64,000 nucleotides of DNA from Rosa chinensis (lineage: Eukaryota > Streptophyta > Magnoliopsida > Rosales > Rosaceae), in assembly GCF_002994745.2 (NCBI RefSeq), contig NC_037093.1, forward strand, positions 9,660,400 through 9,724,399, given 5' to 3'. A program made the position numbers and the translations under genes. The notes beneath the pieces were generated by a model. It searched no databases and was not told the origin of the DNA. It was given only the letters and a program-made list of their open reading frames with translations. This document shows, in pieces, positions 11,462-25,706 of the stretch; the first letter of the stretch is position 1; every line of letters starts with the position of its first letter.

Positions 11462-11553
11462 AGCCCGTGTCTCAATTTGCCGCTTTCATTTGAATAAAAC
11501 GTCAATAGCTTCCCCAACACACACTCTCAATTCTCTCTTTCTCCAGAGATACT

Positions 11554-14500
11554 ATGAGTTTGAATTCGTCAAAATCGTCTGGTTCAAAATCCAAGCGAAG
11601 CTTCAATTCCAACAATTCCACTAACAACAACAAGAAGAAGACGAAGATTAGCACCAATCAGAAAACCCTAGGCGGCGTCTCTTGGGGAGCCAATTCTCTC
11701 TCCTCCTCTCGCTCCTCCTTCCAAAGATCCCCCTTTCCTGATTTCGGCAGGTACATCTTCCTTTGATTTGGTCTCCTAGATTTCTCGGTTGATTTCAAAT
11801 CAAATTGACTTTTAGGCTGAATTGTAGATGGAATTGATTTTTGTAGCTGAAATTAGGACAATTGCAAACCCTAGTTTTGGGTTTTCGAAGTTTTATTGAA
11901 TGATCGAGGTTTTGTTCTTTTACTGATTGGAATTAGGTTATGTTTGTTGCGTTTGTTGGGCAGTTATATGGTAGAGAAGAACAGGAAACTGCAGAATCAG
12001 TTTGATAGTGAAGCTTCGAGTTGTTTGGGGTCCGAGAGGAGTATTTTTCGTGGGGTTTCGATTTTCGTAGATGGTTTCACAGTGCCTTCTAGTCAGGTTT
12101 ATATGCTTTCTCAAAATTTTGGATTATTTACTGCTGACAGTTATTTGGCTGCCTAGAATTAATATCATATAGAAGACATAAAATGAAAAGTCGAGAAGAA
12201 ACCAAGCTGCAGATTTCATTTCAAACTATAATTTGAACATTAGCGTGAATTGAAAGTTGAAACTAAGTAGTAGAGAATGCTTAATTTGAGCTTCCTTTTT
12301 ACTGAGTTCTATGAATCATTCTTGGCAATCAATGGCGAGGTGTTGTTTCTTGTGGGTTTTCTTTTTGTTGTTGTTAATGTTATGCTGTTTCAGGAACTGA
12401 GAGCGTACATGGTGAATTATGGTGGTAGATATGAGAATTACTTTTCAAGGCGTCGTGTTACACATATCATCTGCAGTAATCTTCCTGACAGTAAAATAAA
12501 AAATCTGAGGTTTGTGTTGTTTTACTTTCAGATTGTTAAAATTGGAAAATTGAGCTACATTTCTTTGGCCCTTTGTTACTATCCCATTTGATTTCTGTTT
12601 TTGATCTTGTTACAGGTCTTTCAGTGGAGGGCTCCCAGTTGTGAAGCCTAACTGGATTGTAGATTCAGTTGCTGCTAACAAACTCTTGAGTTGTAAGTGC
12701 TTGGACATTCTCTTCACCTTCCATTTTTTCTTAATGTCTATGACTCAACTTTCCCATACTACAAAGTACCAACTAATTCAGGACTTGTCTCGATGCATGG
12801 TACATTTGTCTTAAATGCAACTGAAACCAGCATGGAGACACTGGATTAGGGGGTATTTTTTGCAAGGAAATAGTTGGTGCAAGAGTGTATCATGTTATCC
12901 CTATTATTACTAGTCATGTTTTGAAGACTTCTACTCATGGTCCTCTTTTTTGGCTTTTGAGAGGATTTCAGGAAGTATCATATACGTTTTTTCTTACTCA
13001 TGAGGGAATTACTTTTTCTGATTGCAGGGGTTCCTTATCAACTTGAGCAGGTTTCTTGTAACCAACCAAGGTTGTCAGACTTCTTTGCTCCGAAGATAAT
13101 CCCCAACTGTGATGATGCTTTGAGAGATACATCTGATCAAGTGAAACCTGAAAGTGAGGATACATCTTTGGTAGGAACCAGATTAGAAGATGATAACAAG
13201 TCAGTATGCAGATCCACTGAACACGAACAGGAAAGTAGCGGAGAATCTGATGATATGATATATGAAAACACCGATGGACAATTTGGTGAGGAGTTGTATA
13301 CAGGTGAAAAATATTCTGAAGTTAAACAAGAAGAAACGCCTACTTCAGATGCAGAAGATAATGTCAGCATAAAGGATGAATTTAAATCTAGTACCCACCA
13401 GCACTCTGCTTCAGTTAGCAGTAACTGCTTGCCAAGCTCAGAAAATTTTGGGTCTAATCGAAGTCATTCAACTCTTGGGGATCCCAATTTTGTGGAAAAT
13501 TATTTTAAGGTACTGATTTAGAAAACTAATTTGTGCTCAAACTTGTTAGTGGACATTGTGTCATCATGTATTTGATGAAATTTTATTGATTCCTTTTGTT
13601 TTTAAAGTCAGGTGGTTTTCTCACCAGATTTACTTTTGCAGTCCATGAATTACTGAGAGACTCTTTCCTTTCGTTTCTTGAATTTTAGATTTGTCTCAAT
13701 TATGCTAATGTGCAAACCTTATGCTTAAATACTAACCAACCAAAGCTTTAAAGGCAATCCTTTTTTTAACGGTACCAGTAAAATTGCATGAGGGGGGTAG
13801 TTCCAACCTTTTGATTGAGATGGTACTGATGCATTTACTTATGTGGTTTGAAAACTTTCCTATCTTGAGTTATACATTTAATGGTTTAGATGGATATTGT
13901 TATATAGGTACATGATTACTATTTACTATCATTTACTCGTACTGTATTGGAAGTACTTAACTGAAGTCTTTGGTAATATTCCGTTTTGGTCTGCAGAGCT
14001 CAAGGCTGCACTTTATAGGAACCTGGAGAAATCGGTATCGCAAGCGTTTTCCTAGTTCGTCTAAAGGGTTGGACAACACAGATTCTAACCGTTGTGCTCC
14101 TGATAGTTCTCTGAAGACTCCCATTATACATATTGACATGGTAATATGGTACACTCTACTCCAGTTCTGTTTTACCTGAATTGTTATTGCATGTTCTAAA
14201 ATTCAGTCTTCCCTTGCCTATGCTGTTTGTTGACGGTCATCACTTTCATTTTCTCCCAACTCCCATATATAGGTAGTTTTGTTATCAAGACAATTGTGTA
14301 AAAAACTGAGGTTTCAGATTCTTATTTCCAACACCAAGCATTTCTCAAATATTTTGCATTAACATAACTGTCAGGGAAATTCATTGCTTGAAATTATCTT
14401 ATTTCCATCACCATTCAATCTTCAAAATCAAAACCTCTTATCTTCAGGGTAAATCTTTTGTGGAAGTTGTTTCTAATATGAAAGTCATAATTGCAAGGGA

Positions 14501-17500
14501 GGCTAAAATGCTTTACCCTGTCTAATGATGGATTCATCTCAACTGTCAAGTTGAATGGTTTTGGGAATGTACAAACTGAAGATCTTAGACTAGCTGGAAG
14601 TTTTCTGTGTTACTAAAATACTTGTCAATATGCTGTAGGACTGTTTTTTTGTGTCCGTGGTCATCAGGCAACACCCTGAACTTAAGGATAGGCCTGTAGC
14701 TGTATGTCATTCTGATAATCCAAAGGGCACTGCTGAAATTTCATCTGCAAACTACCCTGCTCGAGATTATGGTCTGTTTTGGTAACAATTTTTTATAGCA
14801 GTTTTTTCTTTTTCTTTTTTCCTGTTCGGTCATTCTTTTGTTTCCACTGGGTATGTTCTGTGTGGTTAAAAGTCTTCTTAATGTGTATTTTCAGGAGTGA
14901 GGGCTGGGATGTTTGTCAGAGATGCTAAGGCACTTTGTCCACACCTTGTCATTCTTCCTTATGATTTTGAAGCGTATGAGGAGGTTGGTTCTCGGAGGAC
15001 ATCATTCTCTTATGTTTCAAATTGCTGCTAGTTATCTTCTTTGTTTCTTATATCCTTACTTTGGCAAGTTTAGTGGATTTCTATGAGCCATATGATCTGT
15101 TGTGCAGGTAGCTGATCAGTTCTATGACATTCTGCATAAGCACTGCAGAAAAGTACAAGTACGCTTTTGGAAACCTATTTTATTTATCTTCTTAATACTT
15201 ATTTCTTCAGTTGTGTTTTTATTAATATGCATTTTGTTGAATTTAGGCAGTAAGCTGTGATGAAGCATTTTTAGATGTCACATACTTGGAAGGGGTAGAT
15301 ATGGATATGTTAGCCTCAACTGTAAGACAAGAGATTTTTGAGACTACTGGATGCACTGCAAGTGCTGGCATAGCTAGAAATATGCTGATGGCTCGCCTTG
15401 CAACAAGATCTGCTAAACCAGATGGTCAATGCAACATTCCTCCCGAAAGGGTATGTATTTTGAAATGTAGTTCATTGCAACTGTTGTGCTTGTCATCATG
15501 AATATTATGTGCAGTCTGGCTTACTTAAATTGTATGGTTTTTGTATTAGGTGGATGATTATTTATATGAACTTCCCATCAAGACGCTTCCAGGAATAGGA
15601 CACGTTCTAGAGGAGAAGTTGAAGAAGCGAAATGTTTTGACGTGTGGACAGTTGCGTATGATTCCTAAGGTGTCTTTATTTATGCATTTCTATCTCTTAT
15701 TTTTTATCAGTTGGACCATAGATTTAAGTATGTACCAAACCCCAAATTGTAACTGGACTGGATTTTATAAAGTTTTGGTTTGATATATTGGTAAGAAAGT
15801 TTATTGAAATGATATGGGGACAGTTGAGGTACACAAAAGATATGAAAAGAAAGAGAAACAGAGAACAGCTAACTTAGGAGTGCAAGTTGTTACCCACTGT
15901 TAAGTCTTAAAGGTTTGATGACGACTTCCAGAATCATTTGCTGAGATACTATTAAATTGGAATATTTATTGCAACACCCTGCTTCAGAGAACTTTTTTTT
16001 TTTTTGGTGGTTTATGGATCAGCTCTTAATCTGAATTCTTTTAACCCCAATAAAATAGTTTGTGGTTTTATCATATTATTATGTGGAGATGTTCAAGCAT
16101 CTGTTCTGTATGTTTTCTTGGCTTATTCAGGACTCTCTTCAAAAGGACTTCGGAATAAAAACTGGGGAGATGTTGTGGAATCATAGTAGAGGCATAGATA
16201 ATCGGCTAGTTGGGGTGATTCAGGTTTGGCAAGGAGCATAACTTCTTGGCTTCTCTACCTCTGAGGCTACTGATTTTTTCTTATATTCCTGTTTTGCATT
16301 AAATTCTCCAGACATTTTTGTTTCTCCATGCTTTGTTTCTATGTGAATGTTTTACTGCTGTATTACCTTGGTGCATGCTACTTTCATGTCAAACAATTTC
16401 TTTTCATTAATCAAGTGTAGCACATTACTCTAATTTGTTATAGCATCAGTAGTAATTCTTACTCGAATTTGTTGTTATCACTTTACGAATTTAAGTGACA
16501 GACAGAATCATGTATTTGATGAATTACTTACAAGTCCGGGAAACTAAATTTCTAGCCTTGTCTGGAGAGGCTGAAAACCTGTGCTGGTCAGTGGAAACAC
16601 ATGTAACTGTCAATTATTTTGATATCTACATCTAAAACTATCCTCTAGTAATATTTACAAGATGGCACAGGTACTTTGTAGTATCATTAACAAGGTCAAG
16701 AGATCATACTAATTCAATGTTCTTCAGACATGATTTTGTGGACCTTAGGTACTCAAAATTCCTCATTGTAGAGAGAGGATGATAATACCAAATTTGTTGT
16801 CATCTATAGAATTGTATTTTTCTGCAGTATCAGTGTCCATATGAGAGCAATCTTTGTTCTATTGAGCTTTTTCATAAAAAATTTCTTATTGAGCTGTGCT
16901 TTTTGGTATTGTGTCATTTGCAATTTTTAAATTTTTTTGTTTTAAGTATTATCATTTCAGCACCACTGACCTATTGTCTGTTGTGCAGGAAAGTAAGTCT
17001 ATTGGTGCTGAAGTGAATTGGGGTGTGAGATTCAAGGATTTGAAAGATGTAAGTAGTCTAATATTCTGTACAAACAGAAAGAAGTTATCTATTAACAGAA
17101 TTTTTGTATATAGCCAGGTTAAGAGTTGACATTTGAAATTTTTGTCAGAGTCATCACTTCCTTTCAAATCTTTGCAAGGAGGTTTCTTTACGCTTGCAAG
17201 GATGCACAGTGCAGGGTCGTACTTTTACCCTTAAGGTATAGTCCTCTAATACTTATGATCCAAACATCTAGCTTGTGGCTCAAATGTCAAGCTGAGATAG
17301 TTTTCTTTGTTATGCCTCTCTCCTGTCTCCGGAACAGATAGTCGTACCTCAGGGATAACGGTGCTGTGAACTAAGGTTGACATCAGTTTTGTGATGTTTT
17401 GTTATAGATTAAGAAAAGAAGAAAAGATGCACAGGAGCCTGTGAAGTATATGGGATGTGGAGACTGTGAAAACTTGAGCCACTCTGTCACGGTAACAATA

Positions 17501-20500
17501 CTTTATTTTCCCTTTACAAACATGCACAAATGTTGGCAACATTCACGATTGTGCGCATGCATAATTCTTGTTGCATATGGGTAACTTCCGCTTTTAGAGG
17601 CTCAGATGTAAGTTCTATTTCATCTTAGGTTCCAGTTGCTACTGATGATGTGGAAGTGCTTCAGAGAATAACAAAGCAGCTCTTTGGGTTTTTCTCTCTA
17701 GGTAAATTAACTTCTTAGACGATTTAAAAATGTATATGTTTTAATATGAATGGAAGACATCCATACATGTTAGCAGTCTGTAATGAAGTTCATGCACTTT
17801 TTGGGAGCTGAAATTCTTATGCACTGGTATTTTATGTTTGATACTTTGATGTAAGCATCCTATTTAGTTGGTCTCAGGATTTTACTTTTCTTGGACTACA
17901 TCTTTTTGTTTAGGATTTTTGTTAAAGGATTCAAATAGTTAAGAAACTGGAGATTAGTAAGAGCAACCTTTTTGAAATCGAAAAGCATATATGGCCATTC
18001 CACTACTGCTGATGTTGGTAGCGAACATGAGTTTTTGGCTCTTGGCTTTGAAGGAAGTGGTGTGGTCATGGGTTTAAGGGGCAATGGCAACTTGATGGTT
18101 GACAGGGTTATAACAGCTAAAGAACCTATGGTGGGATCTTGGTTTGTGGAGTCTCATGTGGAAATATAGTGGTGATAAGGAGAAGCATTGCAATTTCAAT
18201 GATAGTTGGGTAGGTGGTGGGTCATGTCTTGCCTGCGTCACTGTATAGTGTGTTTGTTTTTTTTTGTTTTTTTTAATCCCTAAACCCTATCTGTATAGCA
18301 TGTTTAAGTGGATGTCTTACGTTTCCATTTCAATGGGAATTTCTTTGTTTTGTGTTGAATTCTAGTAGCTGTGGAAGATGATTTCTATGTAGTAATAACT
18401 TATAACTTCCTTTCAACCCTTTGATTATTTGTGTAGATGTCAAGGAGATTCGAGGTATTGGTTTGCAAGTTTCCAAGCTTGAGAGTGTAGATGCTTCAAA
18501 GCAAGGTGCATGCCATATTAGTCTGATATTTCACTTCAGCAGTACTAATCGAGTGCCATGTGGTTTCAATTAAGCAATTTAGCCACATATCTTTATCCTA
18601 TAAACTGTAGATGTTGTGCCCTTGGCTAGACGGGAAGAGTTCTATATGATCTGTTGTTATTTTTCTTAGCCTTCACTCTGTGATCAAATTGGTCGTAATT
18701 TGTTTTTTATTTATTTTATTTTATTTCTTATGCTGAAGGACTTGGAAAAAACTCTTTGAAATTGTGGCTCCAATCTGCCAAAGCAAGTACAGAAGAACAA
18801 TCCAATACTTATTCTGTAGATGATGGGAAGAGGGCGCATGCAGGTAATACACACACACACACACACACGATTTTAGAAAAAGTTTATTCTTAAATGTTTG
18901 TTTAGTCAATATTACTTCAAGAATAGAATCTATGTTATTTTTCAGACATGCTAAATTCATTTATGTAGGTTATGATATTATGATTTATACCGTCTACACT
19001 GTTTATGATTGATCTCTCTATGTTCAGAATATGTGATAATGTTTTGACATTTTCTGCCTCAGTCCAACTTAAAATAATATAGAATAACATGCTTGATAAG
19101 ACATCAGCTCTGTACAGCATATCTATATCTTAATATGGCATTTGTCATACAGATTGTGAGGGTCGGGGAACTCATCGAACTTCAGGCCAGCTATGCGGAA
19201 ATTCACTTGGTATTCCAATTCCAGTGGACAATCATCGGTGTAGTGGTGAAACTTCTGTGAACCAGGTTTCAGCACCACCACCTTTATGTCATCTTGATTT
19301 AGGAGTTATTGAAAGTCTTCCTCCAGAACTTTTTACGGAATTAAACGGGATCTATGGTGGCAAGTTGGTTGATTTTGTTGCTAAAAATAAACGAGAATTC
19401 AGTGCAACAACATCTCATGAACGAGTAGATGGTATTTCTCTCTCTCACATGTCTACCCAGCCGATTCAGTTATATATTTTCTGGTGCCTGGTTAATTTGT
19501 TGGTATATCTCTTAGGTGCAAAGAACGGGAGTGAGAGTCATCTCTTCAATGATATGCACCTGCAGGATGAAAATGCATTAGAACCCAAGGTATTTTTTCT
19601 CACTTCTGCTCTTTCTTCTGCAGTTCTTTTCTTCTCAATATTTATTTATCGAGTCAGGATCTTTCATCCAGTTATGTGCAGCATATTTATCAAGTGCTGT
19701 AGTTTGAGATGGACTTTAATATTACTCTTCTTTTTCATTTATGTCACACTCTTCATCCGAGTTAGCAGTTACATGTCATGACTGTTTAAGTTAGATAGCA
19801 TTCCTGTAAGCTGAGGTATCCCGACCATTCACGACGCATCATCCTCGTTTTATTTTAGTATAGGACTTGGGTCTATGTCAATTTAAAAAACGAAAAGATA
19901 TTACAAAGTATTATCCAGGCCCTGGTAGAATATTTTGTATCTTCAAAAAGAAAACCTTTCTTTTGAAGAGTAGTAAATATCTGGATCCCTTTTTTTTCTT
20001 GTCACTTTTTCTTTGACTGTAACTCTCAAGTGAATTTTTTCCCCATTAAAAAAAAATAGTTGAATGAAGATTAATTTATTATTATTATTTTTTTTGGGAC
20101 ATTATCTTAGGTGATGACTGTTTCTGTTTTCAAAGCATACGCTTTTCTTCCAGAATAGGATTGCAATAAAAAAGTTGCTGTTTTCGTAGTCTGAAAATTG
20201 AAATTTTTTATTTTTTATTTACATGCATTTGAAATCTTTGTTTTGGAACTTAATATCTCTACTTATGTGATGCAGCATACAGTTGTAGAAAAACAAGCAA
20301 TGCCTTCTTCTGTGGGAGGGTCCAGTGATGTGGCAGCTTCAACATCAGGTCTTGGAAATACTGATATAATGCCTGCATCTTTAAGTCAAGTAGATCCCTT
20401 GGTGTTGCAACAATTACCTCAAGAACTGAGAGTTGACTTACTTGAGCAGCTTCCTGCACACAGGAGATATGACTTAGCTTCAAGTGCTGCCTCGGACCCT

Positions 20501-22605
20501 CTTGCAGAGATACCTGGAGAATCAATAGGTATGAGGGACGGATATCATTCTGGATCACATGATCTTGCATTTAACAAGCTTTGGATTGGAAATCCTCCAC
20601 AGTGGGTTGAAGAGTTCAAAGCCAGTAAATGCATGATATTAAATATTCTTGCTGAGATGTATGACAAATCAGGGTCAAGTGGAAACTTATCTGTAATTCT
20701 GCGCAGTACTATCATGGAATGTCAACATCCTCTAGATTCAAGTTCTGACTGTTGGATTCAAGCTGTATACAGCTTCTCTGAGCTTCTCAGGCAGTATGTT
20801 ACATTAAAGATCGACTCAGATATTGAAGAGATCTATGTTTGTTTTCGGCTTCTTAGAAGGTATATATACTGTAGTTGCATACCTCTCTCTCTCTCTCTCT
20901 CTCTGGTGCTGTTTTATGCATTTAACTTCCTCATCAGTCATCATTTGCACTAAAGTAGGGGTCCATATGTTTTAATTTCAAGCAATAATTTTTACCTTAA
21001 AACTGCAAATGGTAATGTAGGCATCCAACCAAAAAAAAATCACAGAATGATCCAAGTGTTGTGTGGGGAATGGTGGGTCTGACAAATGATATCTCAGAAC
21101 CTGTACATTCCAATTTCTGTTGTTTTTTCCTGAAAAAGAAAAGAGGGAAGGAAGTATGAATACTTAAAATTTCAGTCATCAATAGTTTTCATTGTTGGAC
21201 ATTTTAGTGTGTTATATACTTATATCCATAGAATTGGTAAACTTTTGCCATCATGTACATGAATATTGTAGTCATGACTTGAGATCTTTAATTTTATTAT
21301 TGGATGGAAAATGTTATTCATTTGGGAAAAATGTACAATCATATATTACATAGGACAAGATGTCCACTGATAACAGAATCTTAAAGCATCTAGAATACAA
21401 GTTGCATTAAATGACCAAAATTTCTTTCATGCCAAACAAAGAGCCAGCATCCAAGTTGCAACTGTAGCAAAAGAAAGGAAGCTGCAAAGAAGACTAAAAG
21501 CTGACATTATTCTGTAAAACTTGACCCTTCCCTAGAAACCTAGTCTTCTCACAAAATAAAATCAGTACAATTTGCTAGATTTTACTCTGCAGGACATGAT
21601 TCTTCTTTACATATTGTGCATTTCTATTCATTTTCTGCTTAGTTTTATTTTTCAAATACTATAAATATTTTAACGAGTTAATTGATTAAAGTTTATTCAT
21701 TTTCAGGTTTACAACGAAGTCAAAGTTTTTCTTACAAGTATATAGTGATGTCTTTCCTTACCTTCAGGTGAGTAGTTATACTTTCACGGGTACAATGCAT
21801 TGTGGATAACCATCCGGTTTTTGTTATTTAGTGTGATATTATTTAAAGTTTAAGATGAGAGCCAATCTGTTTGAAATGATGTCTTTGTTTAAGTATTCTC
21901 CAATACCATTATTGAATTTTCAATTTGGTTGGAATGACTGACAGGATCCTCTATATGCTAGTATTGGATAGTACTTTTGGCTTTGGTAGTAAATTGTCAC
22001 CGTAATTGACATATGAAGAAACCATAAGTAGAATAGTCCTAAATAATTATAAGAAAAAAAGCCAGACTCTGTAGTCTGGGCTGTATGCCTTTGCCATTTC
22101 ACCATTGTTTACGTGTTTTTTTTTTTTTAAATGATAAATGGGGGTCCAAAGGACCCAAAAAGAAACCCAACAAAAAAAAAAAAAACACAACCTAACCTCA
22201 GCCTATGGCTGTTAACTTTCCTGTATCTAAGAACTTCATCTAACAGAAAACTAGTGATCTGTGGAGGTTGTTTACTAGTTGTCTGATATGAGGTGCTAGA
22301 CATTCCACGTCTACCTCACATAGATTTGCGACCAAAAGGGGAAGAAAAAAACATTAGCTGTAAGTTATGTCCAAACAATGTAATGGCATGGAGAATGTCT
22401 CTATTGTCAGAAGACTCGGAATTCTTTTCTGATTTCCTTATCTTTTAAGTCTAACTAGAGATATATATGGCTGGGTATACTGAACCACTGTCTGCATGTC
22501 TTCATCAGTGATTGTGTTATGCTTATTCTTCCTACTCATTGCTTTGTTGATTTAATCTGTTAGGCATCTTTCACTGATAGCTATGGAGGAAACTTGCACA
22601 TTTAG
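11554..22605 (+). CDS. REV1: DNA repair protein REV1 (Y-family dCMP transferase)
   Basis: I assemble 23 exons with consistent phases: 11554-11750, 11964-12096, 12394-12509, 12616-12692, 13028-13509, 13997-14140, 14639-14771, 14895-14983, 15108-15158, 15247-15450, 15550-15669, 16131-16223, 16989-17048, 17149-17235, 17408-17491, 17629-17701, 18437-18505, 18739-18843, 19153-19431, 19516-19589, 20276-20859, 21707-21767 and 22564-22605. They give about 1118 aa, close to known plant REV1. A BRCT domain covers about residues 90-180 (FRGVSIFVDGFTVPS, VTHIICSNLPDSK, VKPNWIVDSV). Catalytic motifs are IDMDCFFVSV (Asp382, Asp384) and SCDEAFLD (Asp479, Glu480). A helix-hairpin-helix fits LPGIGHVLEEKLKKR. 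Two ubiquitin-binding motifs (about 820-845 and 929-950, VDPLVLQQLPQELR) and a C-terminal polymerase-interaction domain follow. It inserts dCMP opposite damage and recruits other translesion polymerases in the nucleus. The last short exon is the least certain. Confidence 0.9.
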
Positions 22606-25380
22606 ATTTGTGCTTCTTGTCATCTGACTTCTCCTACTGTACTGATTTTTAACATCCAAAGAACAATTTCTGTGGAAGGTGGAAAGCGAGATCCTAACAT
22701 CGATCCCCCAGTAGATGGGTAAGAAATAACCATTTTATGTTACTGAGTTTATAATGCATTTATGCTTACTGATCTTCTCTGTTCGAGTCTTTGGTATCTT
22801 GAATATGAACTTGCGAATTTACATGCGATCACAACAGGATGCACTTTGGAGCACAACTTGTCTGGTAAATTGTTCACTTGGATGGTTCTTAGGTATCTGA
22901 CGGAGATTCTTGTTCCTGCTATGTGTATGCTTGGAAACACCTATTCACAGCAGGTATTTGGGACACACTTTTTCATCTGTGCTAGAATAATTTGCAAGAG
23001 GTGCTTATTTATAGCTCAGAAGAATACCTATTTCTTCTGTTATAGCTTACAAAGGGTCTATTCCATGTTTCAGGTTTGCAAATGTAAATGAATGGAAGAA
23101 AAGAATTGGCCATAATTGAAGAGTGTACATATCCTGATTCTTTGTGTGTTCAAATCAAATATGGTATTGATCAAGGATAGGGTCAATTTTCTTCAGAAAA
23201 GGGAGGTGACAGGTGGTTCAGGATTGTCCCTTACAAAGTGTACAAAGGACTGTTAACTCTCCGGCACCAGTGTCCCACCTTAGGTACTGCCACTGTTAAC
23301 TCTCAATTTTCGTCTTTGTTTTTCTGGTTTATGTGCTGGGTCTGCTTGATGTATGAAATATACATAGATTAGTCTGGAAACTGACGTTAGCATTCATTCA
23401 TTCAGTTTAGCTCAGCCTACAGAGCGATGTCCTGGAGCAACTCGAAGATTAATGTTAAATAAGATGGAACTAGGACAGTGCTTACAGATTCCAGTTACTG
23501 TTTTGGTGCAAATTCTTGAAAAGTGGATTACTTTGGTTTATCTAGTACAAGAACAGATTTGACATGTGTTTCTGAACTGAATTTTTATCCTGTCGATGCT
23601 GGTTTTGGCAACCTCGTTTAGGACTTCTAAGCGCATTTCACTTGGTTCACTTGATCGTAAGACACTAGATGTCAAGAGTCACTTGCATATAGAATCAAGA
23701 CCTTCCGAGTCTCCTAGAGCTGAAAGTGTTTTTGTTAGTCCAACTATGTAGGTTTTGAGAAGTTGTATTCAGGTTGTACATCATTCCGTCTCCCCTAACT
23801 CTATTCAAATTGTTACAAGATAAATAAAGAACTGTGAAACTTCGTTTGAAGTTTGGATATCCTTCAGTTGCTTTTTGCCAATTCCCAGTCTACATATTTC
23901 AATTGTTTGACTTCCCTAGTTCACGTTTCTGTTATTTTACAATTTAATTTAACTAACATTGTTTATAAGCTCCATTTCAAATGGCGTTCGGGTGGGACGA
24001 GGATATAGTAGAATCCAAGTTCATGTCTTGGAAAGCAAATTTGGCTAATGGGGCCTGAAATTAGGAGTTGGTTTTGTTATTTGGTCAGACTCGTGGTGCT
24101 GCTAATGCACTTCTTGGTAAATGTGGACTTGCCTTCAACGTGTGGCATAAGAAAGATTAATTGGACTTCCATTTTCTGAAGTTGCCGAGTCTCGATGGAA
24201 TCTCGATGGAAGTCTGAAACCGCAGCAAATAGTAGGGGATGCCCAGCCTAACAACTTCAACCAATTCAACCATTTATTCCATTTGATGTGGTGGCACATG
24301 TTCCTGACTCTAGGCTCCCGTGCCTGAAGTTTGTTTTCGGTCTTGTGCTTTGATTTTTAGTGTAGGTAAGCGTAGGGTTGATTTTTATGTTACTTTATAG
24401 TCCAAAGCATGCCAAGGTTCCTTTGAATAACTTCTTAGTAAAACGTTTTTCCTCAAGATTTCCTCCAGATCTGGTATTGAGGAAAACACTCGAACCAGCC
24501 AGCATTTTTATACTATTCCACTTTGGAAAAGACTACATTTGTCAACTGATGACACAGTTCCTCATCATTAGGATTAGTTACAAGAGATAAGCATAAGTGG
24601 CGAAAGGCATCAGACTAAATGAAGTATAAGTGGTGTGGGAGAGCGGGGATCTGGGTTATGATTAGGCTATGTAAGAGTCAGATCCCTTTAATGTAACGAA
24701 AAGATAAAAATTCAAAAATTCTAAGGAGTAACACCGGTTGGAATCACATAATGGAAATGGCACCTTCTTTCACTTTGTTTTATCAAGGCAAACTTCAAAC
24801 TGGAAGGTCTTTATTGGAGACCATATGTTCTTAATAGTCGTTCCATGTGTAATGGAATTTACATGTCATATGCTTGGTTTTATGTGATTAGCGCTAAGAT
24901 TCTGGGATTTATGAGTCTCCCAAAAACCTGCGAAAAAGGATTGTCTTAACGATAAGAGAAAGACCCTAAAAGTGTTAATTAGGTCTAAAAGGATAAGGTG
25001 TTAGCTTGGATCTTTAGTAGGTGTTAGGGAAAGAGGGTTCTTAGTGGTTTGGTCATGTAAAAGCAACATAAATAGTCATAAAACGCCAACTGAAATCTTT
25101 AGAGAGAATAGACCAAACATGAAAGATCTACATCATGCAGCACTCTACAGAAAAAATTGCTCACCAACGTAACTGTAATCTTGCTCCGACCATTGAATTG
25201 TTCCTATATCTATAATATTCTACTGGAAAAACCTTTCAACTAGTCAAAGCCAGAGGTTCACGTTTTCAAACTCAAAGCGCCTAAAATCACAATCCAGCCT
25301 ACAGTTCATCAACAAAGTCAATCAAGTACAAAACTCGAAAGCTAATTAATCTCCCCCAGTCCCACGTACCCTCTTTCAAG
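22606..25380. other. REV1 3' region and intergenic DNA
   Basis: The first part may be REV1 3' UTR or alternative 3' exons; an AATAAA occurs near 23822-23827. I see no further conserved coding sequence. Open frames such as 22762-23091 and 24378-24590 have no recognisable features. Confidence 0.45.
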
Positions 25381-25383
25381 TTC

Positions 25384-25390
25384 TATATAA
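25384..25390 (+). promoter_or_regulatory. TATA box of the PIP-like peptide gene
   Basis: TATATAA lies 113 bases upstream of the ATG at 25497, a spacing that leaves a 5' UTR of roughly 80 bases. Confidence 0.55.
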
Positions 25391-25496
25391 GAAACATACC
25401 TAGCTTACCTCTCTTGTATATCTCCAATTCTTCAAACTCAAACATTCTCTTAGGCTCTTAGCTCAGCTACTGCTGAAGGGAGTTCTACGTGTTAAA

Positions 25497-25706
25497 ATGA
25501 AATCTCATTCTCATTCCCTTGTGTTGGCTTTGAACGCCTTTTCCATTGTCATCTTCTTCCTCTTGCTCTCTTACTCCATGCAGACCGAGGCCTCAAGACC
25601 TCTTCGAGGTGCTCATCGCTCCACTGCTACTCATTTCGAGTCGATAAAGCGTTTGATTATTGCTCAAGCTTACTCCGGTCCCAGCCGCAGAGGAAGCGGT
25701 CACTGA
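25497..25706 (+). CDS. PAMP-induced secreted peptide-like (PIP/PIPL) precursor
   Basis: Single-exon gene of 69 aa. Residues 1 to about 32 form a hydrophobic signal peptide (LNAFSIVIFFLLLSYSM, then QTEASRPL). The middle is variable and basic. The protein ends in SGPSRRGSGH, which matches the C-terminal SGPS...GxGH core of plant PIP/PIPL peptides. In that family the core is cut from the precursor, carries hydroxyproline and acts outside the cell through a leucine-rich repeat receptor kinase in immunity and development. Length, secretion signal and terminal position of the motif all agree. Only one SGPS core is present, so one active peptide is expected. IDA and CEP peptides are alternatives, but their cores differ. 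Confidence 0.8.
   Translation: MKSHSHSLVLALNAFSIVIFFLLLSYSMQTEASRPLRGAHRSTATHFESIKRLIIAQAYSGPSRRGSGH

Noticed and set aside
22664..22724. Alternative last REV1 exon after CATCCAAAG
   Set aside because: In the required phase it gives a short unrelated tail, whereas 22564-22605 joins directly after the preceding exon with a good acceptor and a stop; it could still be an alternative 3' exon.
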